A stretch of DNA of 64,000 bases, taken from positions 15,439,103 to 15,503,102 of the forward strand of contig CM119268.1 in assembly GCA_051294375.1 (NCBI GenBank), read 5' to 3'. Below are positions 1 to 13,321 of this stretch, one piece after another. The translations under genes were made by a program, and so were the position numbers. How positions within the stretch are numbered: position 1 is the stretch's first letter; every line of letters starts with the position of its first letter. The notes below the pieces were generated by a model. It was not told the origin of the DNA. It made no database searches and saw nothing but the letters and a program-made list of their open reading frames with translations. The stretch comes from Paraspadella gotoi. Its lineage: Eukaryota; Chaetognatha.

Positions 1-89
1 CAAGTGGGCGAAGGAAAACCCGGTTGACGCGAAAAATCGAGCCAAACGGCATTTCATTTTATTCTTTTAGGATTTTTCAAGTTTAAAAT

Positions 90-500
90 ACTTACTTTAA
101 ATTTAACTTTAACTAATTCAAAAATACCTTAACGCGACAATACAATTTATTCCGATCAAAAATAAAATTCTCTTTTTCAATGAGAATCTAAGTTCAAATA
201 ACATATTCAAAGTGGCAGCACAGGCCAAGAGTCTTTTGAGTTTCAGTTCGGCATCGCCATCTATGTTCTTAGCTTCACATTTCCAACGGGCAATTGCGGC
301 ATCTAAAATTTGGGCGCTAGAGACGAATCAACAAAGATAGACTTGGTCCGCGGCATCGCGCCAGAGTTCGACATATTCCACGAGTTTCTAGGAGCGGGCC
401 AGCCCCAGGGCTTGGCAAACCCCATGGCTGCGACTGGGCAGTACCGTGGTTGCCCAGTTGCTGACGGACTCCAACCCATCGTAATTCGCGGCAGAGAAAA
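90..500 (-). pseudogene. Coding-like remnant with two in-frame stops
   Basis: On the minus strand one frame reads as coding-like sequence, for example YDGLESVSNWATTVLPS, then LVEYVELWRDAADQVYLC, then ILDAAIARWKCEAKNIDGD, with a TAG and a TGA between the three segments in the same frame. It could be a decayed gene, an exon set with unseen tiny introns, or chance in the 3' flank of the homeobox gene. I do not recognise the product. Confidence 0.22.
146..151 (-). promoter_or_regulatory. Candidate polyadenylation signal AATAAA
   Basis: AATAAA reads on the minus strand here, and again at 58-63. Either could end the homeobox transcript, with a 3' UTR of about 450-530 bp. No cleavage evidence can be seen. 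Confidence 0.3.
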
Positions 501-591
501 TTCCAGAAAACCCAACCTGTTTTACAATTAAATATAAGGGAACGGGGTTGAAGCTGATTGATTTCCGACGATTCCCTCTACGTCTTAAATC

Positions 592-1632
592 CTACCCGTC
601 ATAAGCCGAAGGATCTTGATTGAAGGAGGCCGAAATGTCCAACGAAGAAGGCAACTGAGAAGTACGGAACCATGAAGCGTAGTCTCCAAAGATCTGTAAA
701 GGATTGCTCGATCCAGATAGAGAAGAGATCGACGGAGAAACGTTGGCCAATTTAGCAAAGGGTCCCAACGACTGGGAAGGACCAACAGAATTGGCAAAGG
801 GGCCAAACATCTGGTAAGGTCCTAGAAAACTGGCAAAGTTACGATGTCGAGAGCCAGAGAATCCGGAACGCGGTTTAGAGTTCGACGCGGAGAGGACGGG
901 CGAAGTTTCTTGGCGCCGCGAGGATTCAGCGTCGGGAATGATTATCACGCATTCCTTTGGCACCGCTGCGGAAGGAAGGCGAGTTTTTTCAGCAGATAAT
1001 TTTATTAAAATTTATATAATCTATACAGGGCGAATGAAAAATTTTGCCGATTAATGGATTATTAAATGTGTCCTTAACACTTGCATCTAACGTTGGCCGA
1101 CGTCTGCTGGAAAGTCGGCCGGCAGTCGTAGTATTGCCTCTTCCACTTGGCGCGTCGATTCTGGAACCAGACTTGAACTCGGTACTCGGGAACCCTGATG
1201 CGTTGCGAGAGCTCACGACGCGACGACGTCGGGAGAAATTTGTCGTCGGGAAACGCCTTCTCCATTTCCTCCAGTTGATAAGGGGAGAAGTAGGTTCTGA
1301 AAATGTTAAGACAGCTCTTTTTTTTTCTGTCTTCCGGTATTTTTCACTTTATTTCTTCTTACCTCGATCGTTTTCTTGGCAAAATATCATCATCATCTTC
1401 GTCGTCAACACTGTGTCTTTTGTTTTTGTTTTCATTGCTTCCGTTGCTACGACTATCAGCTTCGTTGCGAACTTTGGGGGGGAAACCACACAAGAGCATA
1501 ACAGATCGCTATTTTAAAATTTAAGAAGATATTGCGGGCCTCACCAATGCCAGAAAAGTTTGCCTTTTTAGAATAAATCGAGGTAAGCCGTTCCCAAGGC
1601 TCCAACTTCCACTTAGTCGCTGACGCCGTCAT
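592..1632 (-). CDS. PRD-class (paired-like, Q50) homeobox transcription factor, 4 exons
   Basis: Model: exons 1632-1545, 1471-1363, 1296-1079 and 965-592, giving 262 codons plus TAG. Introns are 73, 66 and 113 bp; donors are GTGAGG, GTAAGA and GTTAAG, acceptors AAAG, TTCAG and CGCAG, and every phase closes. The protein has a 60-residue homeodomain at about residues 62-121: basic arm RKRSR, helix-1 core YQLEEMEKAF, recognition helix VQVWFQNRRAKWKRQ with Gln50, Asn51 and Arg53. An acidic stretch (VDDEDDDD) precedes it. The C-terminal tail is rich in Ser, Pro and Phe with repeated GPF segments and ends SAYDG. Family knowledge: Q50 PRD-like proteins are nuclear DNA-binding regulators of development. 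The helix 1-2 loop (PDDKFLPTSS) is divergent, so I do not assign an orthologue. The start ATG at 1632 is the first in an ORF that stays open upstream to about 1740, so an earlier exon is possible. The last donor (GTTAAG) is the weakest junction. Confidence 0.85.
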
Positions 1633-2282
1633 CGCGGCCTGTCTTCGAAATGGAGTCGGACAGGACTTCGTCTCCGCGGTCGCCGCGGCTTCGTCGTCCT
1701 CGTCGATAAGGCATTCCGAAGTAGTGTGGTCGATATTTGTGTATCAATAATTGAATTTAGGCGGCCTGTCTTGAATAGATTAATAATTTTCTGTCTGAGA
1801 GAAATATTAGTTTTTTGATAATTGAATAATTTATTAACAAATAACAGGTTTAAATTAAGATAGAGCCTGACTCACCGATCGAAGGGCTGTTCTCAATTCT
1901 GATCGAATGGGAAACTCGAGTCGTCCCGTCCATTCTATTTCTTAAATTCTTTGGAGGCGAAAGGTCGACGGTTTATTTAGTTATCTGCTTCATGAAATTT
2001 CTGGGTACTCGAAAAATTCACAGTAAGAGACAAAAGAAGGAATTATTATTATTATTATTATTATTATAAAAGAGAGAGATATAGGAGCTGACTCACCGGA
2101 TCGAAGGGGCTGTTCCTCATTCTGATCGGAATGGGAAACTCGAGTCGTCGTCCATTCTATTTCTTAAATCTTGAGCGAAAGTCGACGGTTTAATTTAGTT
2201 ATCTGCTCATGAAATTTCTGGGTACCGAAAAATTCAAGTAAGAGAACAAGAAGAAAGCGAATTAATTATTATTATTATATTA
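1633..2282. repeat. Homeobox upstream region with a tandem near-duplicate of about 220 bp
   Basis: Positions about 1862-2085 and 2086-2290 are near copies: both start gactcaccg.tcgaagg, share the tgggaaactcgagtcg core and end in a TTA/ATT run. They differ mainly by single-base indels. No other gene is seen. This could be a tandem duplication or the same locus entered twice in the assembly. Confidence 0.6.
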
Positions 2283-3826
2283 TTATTTAGTTTACATGGA
2301 ATTAATTTGTTTCTCGCTGTTTACCCTTAGTCGTAGAGGTTGCGGCACATAGAGAACTCGTGTCACCATAATTAATAAGCGAGAGTCTTCTAAGATTTGA
2401 ATTTTACTTTACAGATAATTTAAACGACTCAAAATATATTTCTTTTCTAAATTGTTTGGTATCGTAGTAATTTATTATATTTCATAAATTATGTTCACCA
2501 GAAAAAACCTATTGTTTAATTGTTTTTTATATTAATAGTTTTTAATAAATATTTTTTTAATAATTACGTTGGAGGTTTTATTAACTTGAAGCCCTTTCTA
2601 AGCATCTTTTCTGTTTCCTTCTATTTTTCAAAGTTCATTCCGTCCAACACTCTTTTTCCTCTTCCCCTCCATTACTGCTCCTCCTTCCCCCTCTCACCCG
2701 TCTCCGCCTCTCGCCCTTCTCCCCTCAATCCCTTCTCCCCTCTTCCGCCTCCCCGCTTCCCCTCTCCCCCTCTCTCTCTCCCCCGTAAGGCGACGCTCGG
2801 ACGATCGGTGTCAATCGATGACTCAGTTATTCAAATCGGCGGGAGACGAGGACGAACATTAAAAGCGTCGCCGCCATTCACGAACCTTTCCCAGCTCCCC
2901 TGCCCCCACAACCTCTCACCTTCTCTCCCCCTTTCCCTCCTCTTGCCTCCTGNNNNNNNNNNNNNNNNNNNNNNNNNTTCCTCCCTCGCCCCCAGTCGAC
3001 CCCTTGCTATGATGGGGAGAGGTTGGGAGGAGACACGCCCCCGCAAATTCGTTTTTCTTTCCTTTTCGAATAAAAAAAAAGGGAGAAAAGTCTTTCGTTC
3101 CTCGACTATTTTTTTTTCTCTCTTTTTTTTTTCTATTTTCAAATCGAATTCTATTGCTTTTTCCTCGTTTTTTTTTCTGTGGCGTGACGTTAGCGAGTTT
3201 ATATATTTTTTTGTATATTTTTTAACTTTTCCCGAATCCTTTGTTTTAATATTTCCCACTTTAACATTTTTTTCGTTTCCTTTTTGTAGCGTTTTTTAGG
3301 CAGTGACGATTAAATTTCTTTTAATTTTGATCATTTTTGAGTTATTATAAAAAGGTTTTATTGACATGAATCGATTCAAACTTTCTTTATTCTTCTCGTC
3401 TCTTCTCTCACCCTTTTCTCGGCATCTCTCTCCCTCACACCCTCCCGCCCTCGGCCCTCTCCCCCATTCGAAGCAGTAAACAAGCGTTTTCAGTCTCGCC
3501 GCCCGATTCTCAGCCTGTCATCTTTTCATGCCAACGCTTCGTCGTCCTTGTCGTCGTCGTCGCCGTCGTCGTCGCCGTCGTCGGGCCTCTTTTTTTCGCT
3601 ATCCAGCGCCATCATCAATTTCTGCGAGATTTTTTTACGATGTCTTCGAGACTCGGCGACACTTGAATGCCGCCTGAGTGAGCAGATGCCGATAGAAGCC
3701 GTCAAACGCAGACAGATGCAAACAAAGATTCGAATGTGAAGAGATCGCGACGAGGCACCTTCGCCATCGCCCGACCGTGTGAACTTCAAAAGATATGATT
3801 GTGAGGAAAAATCTGACAGTTACAAA
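2283..3826. repeat. Block alpha, copy 1
   Basis: Starts tttagtttacatg. Its first part recurs at 3839-4640 and its last part (3190-3820) recurs at 5050-5900 and 9675-10325. It contains a pyrimidine-rich stretch, a gap at 2953-2977 and a (GTC)-rich run near 3541-3580. Copies differ by scattered one-base indels. No gene can be supported in it. Confidence 0.6.
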
Positions 3827-3837
3827 ANNNNNNNNNN

Positions 3838-6800
3838 TTTAGTTTACATGAATTAATTTGTTTCTCTGTTTACCTTAGTCGTGAGGTTGCGCACATGAAA
3901 CTCGTTCACCATAATTAATAAGCGAGAGTCTTCTAAGATTTGAATTTTACTTTACAGATAATTTAACGACTCAAATATATTTCTTTCTCTAAATTGTTGG
4001 TATCGTTAGTAATTTATTATTTCATAAATTATGTTCACCAGAATAACCTATTTGTTTAATTTTTTTTATATAAATAGTTTTTTTTAATAAATATTTTTTT
4101 TAATAAATAGTTGGAGGTTTTACTTGTAAGCCTTTTCTAAGCATCTTTTCTGTTTCCCTTCTATTTTCAAAGTTCTTCCGTCCAACCCTCTTTTTCCTCT
4201 TCCCCTCCCATTACTGCTCCTCCTGCCCTTCCGCCCCGCTCCTCCTTCCGGCTTCCCCCCGCCTCTCGCCCTTCTCCCCTCTGCCCTATCTCCCCTCGGT
4301 TCCCCTCGACCGCTTCCGCCCTTCCCCCTCTCCCTCTCTCCCCGTAAGGCGACGCTCGTAAGGTGTCAATCGAGGACTCAGTTATTCAAATCGTCGGGAG
4401 ACGCGAACGAAATTAAAAGCGTCGCGCGCCATTCAGAACCGTTCCCAGCTCCCCTGCCCCCCACCTCCACCTCTCTCTCTCGCCCTTTCCCTCCTCTTTC
4501 TCCCTCGCCCCCAGTCGACCCTTGCTATGATGGGGAGAGGTTGGGAGGAGACACCGCCCGCAAAGTTCGTTTTTTCTTTCCTTTTCGAATAAAAAAAAGG
4601 GAGAAAAGTCTTTCGTTCCTCGACTATTTTTTTTTTCTGTTGCTTTCTTTTCTTCACTTTTCACATGATTATTATCTATCCTGTTAAATGTCTTTATTAT
4701 ACACATCGCCTAGTTTGGTCCTCGTCCTCGCATTTTCTCACTCGTGGCGCTATAGACATTGGAAGGCTGAGTTTGGAAAATATTCTCTAATTTGTAGGTA
4801 GGGTTTTGGATGGATATACGAACTTTGTGGTCGGGTCGAAATACCGCATCTGCTGTTGTGTAACTTTATGATATAGATTCTGCCACGGCACATCTTGAGG
4901 ACAAAGTATATTAATGTGTGCAATTTGGTCGCACTTGTTTGATATAGCGTCGATGTTCCGTTAGGGATGTAGAGTTAATTATTTGTGTGGCACTATTTCG
5001 AGTTCTTGTTCTTGCAGTATCTCTATTAAAGGTAGGTGGTGGTTCTATTTGAGCATGAAATCGATTCGAACACAAAAACTATTCCGGCGAATTGGTTACA
5101 TTCACTAATAATACAGAGAATACTCATTACTCAATCGGGTCAATCAGAACTTTCCTTTATTCTTCTCGTCTCTTTCTCTGCACCCTTTTCCCGCAATTCT
5201 CTCCCTCACACCGCTCCCGCCCTGGCCCTCTCCGCCGCGCAACTTTTAAAAAAAAAAAGAAGCTCCGGGTAGTTTTCTCCATTTTCCAGTTTTTGCTTTC
5301 TTAATTTCAAAATCATTCCACATCTTCGGGACTAATATTCGATATTCTGAAAAGTCCAGGTTACAAAGAGTTTATACCAAGTTTTATCACGCACAGACGG
5401 AGATTCCAGCTCAGACCTGTCATATTTTCCTATTTTTTCATTTGGCTAACCGCTCGCTCGCGAGATGAGATACCATTTGTGTTCTGAATTCTCGTCCGTA
5501 CGAGGGTTAAGATAGTACAAGTAAGATCGTGCTTCTTTTTTGTCGCTTCAATCGACACAGGCGAGATCATGCTATCACTATATCTGACAGAGAGTTCTCT
5601 CTCATATTCAACTGCCATCGTCTTCTCCGTTAGTATTCCCTGTGCTCAGGCGTTAATTTTTCGGTTGAAGTTGGCGGAGCACACTTCAAATAAGCGAGCT
5701 CCGTAGAAGGTGTCAGTCTTTAGCTCCAACTGGCTAAGAGTCACTGACGAAGCCCGTCCAACGCAGACAGATGCAAACAAAGCTTCGAATCAAGTGTAAA
5801 ACAGCATATATCTGCGGATTTTACGTGTTGGAACTCTGAAAATATCAAGTTAACAGCTTTTCCGCAGTCGAGACGGCACCTGATGCTTCTCACCGTGGCG
5901 GTTGAAACATTCTCTAATAATGTATTTATATATCTGTAGAAAAACATCCTCGTAACAGTCTTTAGTCATGAAATTATTTGTCTCTAACCAATATTATCCT
6001 CACGACACTGAGTTCACAGTCTTGCACTACTCACGCACTAATCCTCTATGTCAGGCTTACCTCTTTCCTGTGCGACGCACCTGCGCTGCAATAATCGGCT
6101 ATTGAAGGAGGATGCGTCTTTCTCTCCTATCTCTACAGGTTCTCTCTCGCGCTTTCGTTCTGCGAACGCGTCGATAAATTCGAGTTATTCTCTGCCCTCG
6201 TCCGGAAGTCGGTCGTCTCATCCATATCTCATCTCTCGTCATCCGTCGTACTATCACGTTAATGCACTTCATAAATCCACATTAAATGCATCTCTCTCTC
6301 TTTCTTTCATTTCGAGTTTTGTTGCTCTCTCATCTTCTACTGCAAATAATGAATGATGCAAAGAAAGCCATCTATTTCCTTTAGAGTTTACTCACTCCAT
6401 TCATCACGATAATAATTATATGTTATGGTTATCTGTGTGAGCAGCTTGCATCTTCTACACTAACTAAAAACTTGAATTACTTCCTCCTGCGTGTCACGAT
6501 TTCTTCTTTGCGTACCGATTGTCACTTCGAGATTCTGTTTCGCTTGGTTCCGTCGTCGTCCCGTCATCTGCTATCGAGTAAATCTCTGCTGCTCTCCTCG
6601 TTCCTTATTGTATATCGAGTCACCAAGAGGTGCGCCTGTTTATGCGATAGGCGTGTGTGACCTCTACCAAGAGATAGGAGATCTAGTTCAGACGATGCGA
6701 GAGAGTTGAAGCACAGTGATGATGAGTATTCGAGAGGAGTAGAGGAGAAGAGCAGAGAGAGTAATGAAAATTTGATGTGCTTATGTCTCGCAGTGTCCTC

Positions 6801-9044
6801 GCAATAATGTACAAGTGTGAGAGCGTGAGTTCCTCCTGCAAAATCAGTGAGAGCGTATTGGTGTCTTTCTAAGGACGTGAAATGCTAACTTCCCTGTGAC
6901 TGTTAAGTCCATCCACAAGCGACTGAATGACATTAACCGTAAGAATTACAAAAATCATAGCTTATTAAACCGATTTGGTGAGACCTTAACGGTTACATAT
7001 GTATATATTATCAATAGAAACTGATCTTGTGAAAGAAATAATTCATCCAAACAAGCAGTTTCTCATTAATAATTCATTTCAATTTTGTCGTAAGTATAAT
7101 TTTGAGAGTGGTGGGAGTGTGAGAAAGGTAACTGGAAGAATTGTAAAATAATGTACAGTAATATTATAGTATGTTACAGGACAAAATATTTATTATTTAG
7201 ATTACCAAAACAAAGAATTTTGTTTAATTTAATTCAAGCGTCTCTGATAAGAGTTTATTTGTTTGATTGTTCGTCGTTCGTCAGGTCGTCTTGAGGACGG
7301 TCTCGGCAACAGAGGGTTCTTCCTTGTATCCGTCTTCCTGCGGTTTTACTCGGGGTTTTATTGGTCCGGTCGGTCGTAGGTTTGTTCGTCGCCGTCGTTC
7401 GCGGTCACACAAAAAAATTTTTTTAACATTCTGCAATTCAAAAAACCATTAATAGATTTGTTTCTAATTTGTTCGTTGATATGATTGATAGATATTCGAA
7501 TATTTGAATGATTCAATATTTATTTGTTTAACGATAGCCTTATTTAATATATTAATTATATTTTTTATTTATGATTTTTGACATGAGGTTCGGTAGTCGG
7601 TGGCGTCCTTTCGTGGCTTACGGCTGGTTTTCGAGTCCGAGCGCTCTTCCAACACGCAGTCGTTTCTTATTAATGAATGCACCCGCCTGGACGAAGCATC
7701 TCGACGAAGGAACCTGACGGAAGAGGATGGACGTGTGGGCCACGTGCGAGGGCCCTCGGTGAATCTCTGTGGATGGCGAGGGTCGGCCGCTGCCGCGGGC
7801 GAGTCTGGGAAACGGCGACGATCAGAATAAAGGACAAAAATAGAAACGTGGTATATTGATAAGGAAGTCTGACGATGAGAGAAATAAGCCGAAGCTGGAA
7901 CCGGCGGGCGAAGCAGACGACGGGATTGAATTCGATAGCTTTCAATTAAAAAGGTGGATTTTTTCAGAATTCTGAGCAACAAAGAAACATTCACGGGTCG
8001 AAGAACTAGGACGTTGGGGTATCGAAATATTATTACCAGGATACTCTTTTTTTATTTTTTCTGGTTGTATATAAATTAATTTGAACAATATTGTGTATTC
8101 TAAATAAGTAGTACTTTAATGAGTTAACTATAGGGAGGACTTATTTTGTGTGGGAAAATACTGTGACAACTTAAAAATGTTCAAAAGCGGGGAACAGTCA
8201 ACCAGCTTCCGCGTTTTTGAAGTTCTATGGCTTTAATAGAGATCGAGGAGGTTTTGGTGGTGATAATTTCTGGATAACAAAGGTGATCGTACCATCCATC
8301 AGTGGCTATAACGTATTTATGATCAATCCGCTCCGATTATAACACCCGCCAGAAAATTGGCGTCCCACAGCATACATTATTGATTTTCCTTTAAGTAACA
8401 GGAAGGAATAAATCCTCTTTTAAGCAATTTCCTGAGAAGCGATTATTACCCTTCCTTGCTTATCTCGGACCATTTTTTTACGCCTTTGGCGCACGTTTTA
8501 ATTTTTTGACCCAACGAGTAATCCACCGCTTGATGCATGGGCTGCTAAAAAACAACGGGAACTGAAGAGAGAAGCAAAGGGCAACAGACGAGATCGTCAG
8601 TCGTGATCGTAGATAAATAAACTCGCAATCGAAAAACTTCAGATGGTATCCCGGAGTTGGAATCAAGAAGACTCTTTCGCTTTCGGAGAATATTTTTTCT
8701 TTCCATTTTTTTTTGTTTAGGCTTTAATTTTTTCATGCATTTCTTTGGCCATTAACAAAAAGCATGTGTTTTTACTATTCCAGCTTTTTTCTGTTTATAT
8801 TATACATTATTAGTTACCGAATAAATTTTTCATCCGTTCATTATTTAATTAATAAGGGCACTAGTTCTTTCTCTAATTTTATTTAAGATAAAAACAGCTA
8901 CTTTTTTTTTTTAAAAATAAAAACAAGCTTTTGTTTGTATCTGGTTTATTTTTGTATTCAACCGGACTTATTTATTTCTTTATTCCTTTTATATCTTCCT
9001 ATTAATTCTTTTTTATATTCCCCTTTTTTTCTTGCCTTTTCTTC

Positions 9045-9045
<1 letters not shown>
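3838..9045. repeat. Block alpha, copy 2 (indel-rich)
   Basis: Parallels copy 1 at its start and copy 3 (10330-12010) at its end. The part from 4640 to 8900 carries many extra bases relative to copy 3, as in unpolished long-read sequence. The stretch 7560-8740 is a frame-broken version of the membrane-protein gene at 11243-11890 (same order, minus strand). ORFs within 4700-7000 are not supported as genes. Confidence 0.55.
7560..8740 (-). pseudogene. Frame-broken duplicate of the 11.2-kb membrane-protein gene
   Basis: Shares long stretches with 11243-11890 (for example cgagcatctcgacgaagg and gaaacgtggtatat motifs) in the same order and strand, but has many insertions that break the frame. Because neighbouring non-coding DNA is equally indel-rich, assembly noise is a better explanation than true pseudogene decay. 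Confidence 0.5.
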
Positions 9046-9642
<597 letters not shown>

Positions 9643-10418
9643 AGGAGAAGAGATTGCTTTTCCTCGTTTTTTCTGTGGCGTTACGTGAGCGAGTTTATAT
9701 ATATTTTTTGTATATTTTAACTTTTCCCGAATCCTTTGTTTAATATTTCCCACTTAAAACATTTTTTTCATTTCCTTTTTGTAGCGTTTTTTAGGCATGA
9801 CGTTAAATTTCTTTTAATTTTTGATATATTGAGTTATTATAAAAAGGTTTAATTGACTGATCGATTCAAACTTTCTTATATTCTTCTCGTCTCTTCTCTC
9901 ACCTTTTCTCGGCCATCATCTCTCCCTCACACCCTCCCGCCCTCGGCCCTCTCCCCCATTCGAGAGCAGTAACAGACGTTTTCAGTCTCGCCGCCCGATT
10001 CTCAGCCTGTCATCTTTTCATGCAACGCTTCCGTCGTCCTTGTCGGTCGTCGTCGACCGTCGTCGTCGCCGTCGTCGGGCCTCTTTTTTTCGCTAGCCAG
10101 CGCCATCATCAATTTCTGCGAGATTTTTTTTACGAATGTCTCGAGACTCGGCGACACTTGAATGCCGCTGAGTGAGCAGATGCCGATAGAAGCCGTCAAA
10201 CGCAGACAGATGCAACAAAGATTCGAATGTGAAGAGATCGCGACGAGGCACCTTCGCCATCGCCCGACCCGTGGTGAACTTCAAAAGATATGATTGTGAG
10301 GAAAAATCTGACAGTTACAAAATAGTGATATTATCAGATGGTTAACAGTCCTTGCAAATTAAGATAACTAGCTTACCCTCTTTTCCTTCCCAAGCTGTGC
10401 CAAAGCTCTTTAAGAGAG

Positions 10419-10419
<1 letters not shown>

Positions 10420-10475
<56 letters not shown>

Positions 10476-10662
10476 CCTCTCTCTCTCTCTCACTCTCTCA
10501 TCTCTCTCTCTTTCTTTCTTTCTTTTCTCTCTCTTCTCTGCAAAAGATGATGCAAAAAAGCATAGCCTTCCTCTCTCATTCTCGATTATTCACTGAGGGA
10601 CGAGATTCTCTCTCACTCTCTCTCTCTCTCTCCTCTCTCTCATCTCTCTCTCTCTCTCTCTC

Positions 10663-10700
<38 letters not shown>

Positions 10701-10733
10701 TCATCGTCGGTATTTATCGATCAATATGGCTGT

Positions 10734-10765
<32 letters not shown>
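10420..10765. repeat. Interrupted (CT)n microsatellites
   Basis: Three CT tracts in 350 bp. The last runs into tttttcgtcatag at 10765-10778, which could act as a 3' splice site; a GTGATC donor follows at 10806. The 27 bases between form at best a speculative micro-exon. Confidence 0.8.
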
Positions 10766-10770
<5 letters not shown>

Positions 10771-11242
10771 CGTCATAGGCTGTGATCCTGGGGTGACTTT
10801 CCAAGGTGATCTATTCACATCGATGATGCTTATCATCTTCGTGGGGGAGAGAGTAAAAATGGGGAGGCCGAAATAATAACTGAAGGGAATTTCGTGAGAG
10901 CCATTTTCAAGGATGAGAACTTGTGACTGGTAAGAGCGAACTGTGAATTAACGTGAAAAATCTTTTAACGATTTAACTTACGGTATTGTTTATATCAATA
11001 GAATGATCTTGTGAAAGAAATAATTCAAACAGAGTTTATTAATAATTCATTTCATTTTTGTCGTAAGTATTCATTGGATAAAGTAACTACAATTGTAATA
11101 ATGTAATAATATTATTATTTACGACAATAAAAGACAAAAAACAAAGAATGTAATAAATTTACGTCTTGAGAAGAGTTTATTTTTTGATTGTCGTCGTCGT
11201 CGTCATCGTCGTCGTCTTTACAGGTCTCGGCACAGATTCTTC

Positions 11243-11890
11243 CTATCCGCTCCTGTTACTTCGCTTCGGGAGGTCTTCAACGCAGTCGTTTCTTAAGAAG
11301 CACCCCCTGACGAGCATCTCGACGAAGGAACCGAGGAAGAGGAGGACGTGTGGGCAGGCGAGGGCCTCGGTGAACTCTGTGATGGCGAGGTCGGCGCGCC
11401 GGGCGAGTCTGGGAAACGGCGACGTCAGAAAAAGGACTAAAATAGAAACGTGGTATATGATAAGGAAGCCGATGAGGAAATAAACCGAGCTGGAACCGGC
11501 GGCGAAGCAGACGACGTCGATGCCTCTGGGCAAACGGTCGAAGAAACTAGACGTTGGGATCGAAAAAAAGGATATTTTTTTTTAAAATTTTGAAATTTTA
11601 TTCTGAAGTAGTACTATAATAATCTTTTTTTAACTGTACCTCGATGGAGGTTGTTGAATCTGGATAACAAAGTGATCGTCATCATCATCATCATCATCGC
11701 TCGACACGCCGTTGGCGTCCCACTCTGCAATCTGAGAAGCGATTATTTCCTGCAGGACCAAGTTTGGCCCACGAGAATCGCGAGCAGCTGCTCCAGCTGA
11801 AGAAGCAGGGCCAGCTGGCGTCGAGTCGGTCGTAGATTCGCTCGTCTTCGATGGACGATTGGAATCAGACTTCGGAGAATTTTCTTCCAT
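11243..11890 (-). CDS. Two-exon membrane protein with acidic N-terminal tail, unknown family
   Basis: Exon 1 is 11890-11640 and exon 2 is 11546-11243. The 93-bp intron has donor CGAG/GTACAG and acceptor CGTCTAG/TTTC; phase 2 closes as AGT (Ser). The product is 184 aa. The ATG context is good (CAAAAAATGG). Residues 1-80 are Ser/Thr/Ala-rich and then acidic, with eight Asp after VSS. Two hydrophobic segments follow: roughly SSVYFLIGFLIIYHVSILVLF, preceded by VVCFAAG, and PHVLLFLGSFVEML. The C-terminus is basic and polar (KRSNRSG). I recognise no family. An AATAAA lies downstream (minus strand, near 11180), just past a GAC/GTC run. The segment after the stop (EESVPRPVKTTT) is open in the same frame, so the stop at 11243 could be an error. 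Prediction: a two-pass membrane protein with both ends on the same side. Confidence 0.62.
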
Positions 11891-12010
11891 TTTTTGTTTA
11901 GGCTTTATTTTTATGTTGCCAACAAAACGACCGCTTTTCTGTTATATACAACAAAGTAAATTTTTCATGTCAATTATTATAGGCTAAATTTAATAAACAA
12001 TTTTTTTTAA

Positions 12011-12560
12011 AAAAACAAGCTTTGTTTGATGGTTTATTATTATTATTATTATTAAGTCACCAAAAATTTTGATTTGAACTGAACAAATTCGAGCGATTAT
12101 TACAATTTAAAGAAAGTCTAGAAAATCGCTAGTAAAATTTAAACGCCGACACCAATCATCTTATTTTTTCGCGGATAAAATTCATTCCGTTTCGATTTGT
12201 TTTGTTGTCATCGTTGTTGTTGTTATTTTAGGTGTGCATCGACGCCGACGACGACGCTGAGTGGATTTATCGCCACAAATACGGTGGAAGGAAATGAAAT
12301 TTCGCCGAAATCACTTGTAAACGTAAACCATCGCATTGAATGTTGAGTTCATTGAGATTTCTTGAAATTTCCCCAAACGCGGAGTATCCCAGAAATTCGT
12401 CATGGAAACGAATTTCCGTCGATTCGACGAACGCACTTGATTGGTCCCCTGGATAAAGTTCCTAATTGGTCTATGTGACAAACTGACCGAAAACTTTATT
12501 TTGGCTCAAGCCAGTGAAGAAAAGAACAATTGACACGACAGTGAGACTCTCTCTCGAGTC
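12011..12560. other. Intergenic stretch with one candidate terminal exon and CCAAT-like boxes
   Basis: Contains the 12232-12297 exon candidate. Two ATTGGTC motifs (near 12440 and 12465) read as CCAAT boxes on the minus strand. Nothing else is supported. Confidence 0.4.
12232..12297 (+). CDS. Candidate terminal exon, unknown gene
   Basis: A pyrimidine tract ending gttattttag precedes a 21-codon reading VCIDADDDAEWIYRHKYGG followed by RK and TGA. The residue mix is coding-like, but no upstream exon with a matching phase was found. Confidence 0.28.
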   Translation: MCIDADDDAEWIYRHKYGGRK

Positions 12561-12562
12561 GC

Positions 12563-12759
12563 GGGTTTCAGTTGAGAATCACAAACATCGAAACCATAAC
12601 AATAGATTCACGAGGATCGAGCAGTGAAGGGAATCCGTCGAAAAATCTGGCGTCAAAGCATCGTCGTGACTCGATGGCCCGGGCTAGTTTTGTGTTTAAA
12701 GCAAAGCCAAGTAATGAAAGAAGTTTTAGAATTCGTATAAATGTGTGATTACTGTTAAT
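12563..12759 (+). CDS. Candidate exon, Ser/Arg-rich, unknown
   Basis: After an acceptor-like gcgggtttcag, a frame stays open and ends RRDSMARASFVFKAKPSNE, then RSFRIRINV and TGA. An internal ATG (MARASF) would give a 24-aa ORF. There are no domains and no second exon is proven. Confidence 0.2.
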
Positions 12760-13208
12760 CACGATGTATTTCTCGATGAATTAGCTCAAAGATTACGGAT
12801 TGTTAAGGTGAATAACCCTTCCTCTTAAAATCTCTTATTTTTACATTTTTTACGTAAATGAAAAAAAGTGAAAAAATCGAGGGCTTTTGTTCTGACTTCA
12901 TTTCAACAAACTGTTTAACTGACAACATGCATCCTTTTTTTTAATTCTTACTTTTCACCTTATCGAGCTCTCTCTTTCCCTAACATTTATCTCTCTTTCC
13001 CCTTTTAACATTTGACCTGATTTCCTCTGCCCCCCAATTCCTAAAACGCGACCTCCCTTCCCCTCTTTTTCTCATAAACGCCGGCTTTTCAAAATGTCTC
13101 TGGTCATAAAAAGGGGCTCGCGTCTCGCTCAGCTTTACTATCTCTTTTCTTTTATGATTTGACAACAACAAGAACATGGATTAAGAGGCAGAGAAGCCCT
13201 CGCTCTCT

Positions 13209-13236
13209 GGCAGTCTCTCTCTCTCTCTCTTCTCTC

Positions 13237-13269
<33 letters not shown>

Positions 13270-13277
13270 TCGTCTCT

Positions 13278-13321
<44 letters not shown>

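Larger units (their letters stand above)
9643..12010. repeat. Block alpha, copy 3 (cleanest version)
   Basis: 9675-10325 matches 3190-3820, and 10980-12010 matches about 6960-8900. It contains interrupted (CT)n at 10420-10765 and the intact membrane-protein gene at 11243-11890. Confidence 0.6.

Noticed and set aside
6048-6356. 102-codon Ser-rich plus ORF
   Set aside because: It lies in the indel-rich duplicate block with no matching open frame in the cleaner copy, so it is unlikely to be real.
10352-10735. Ser-Leu repeat ORF
   Set aside because: Reading of (CT)n microsatellites.
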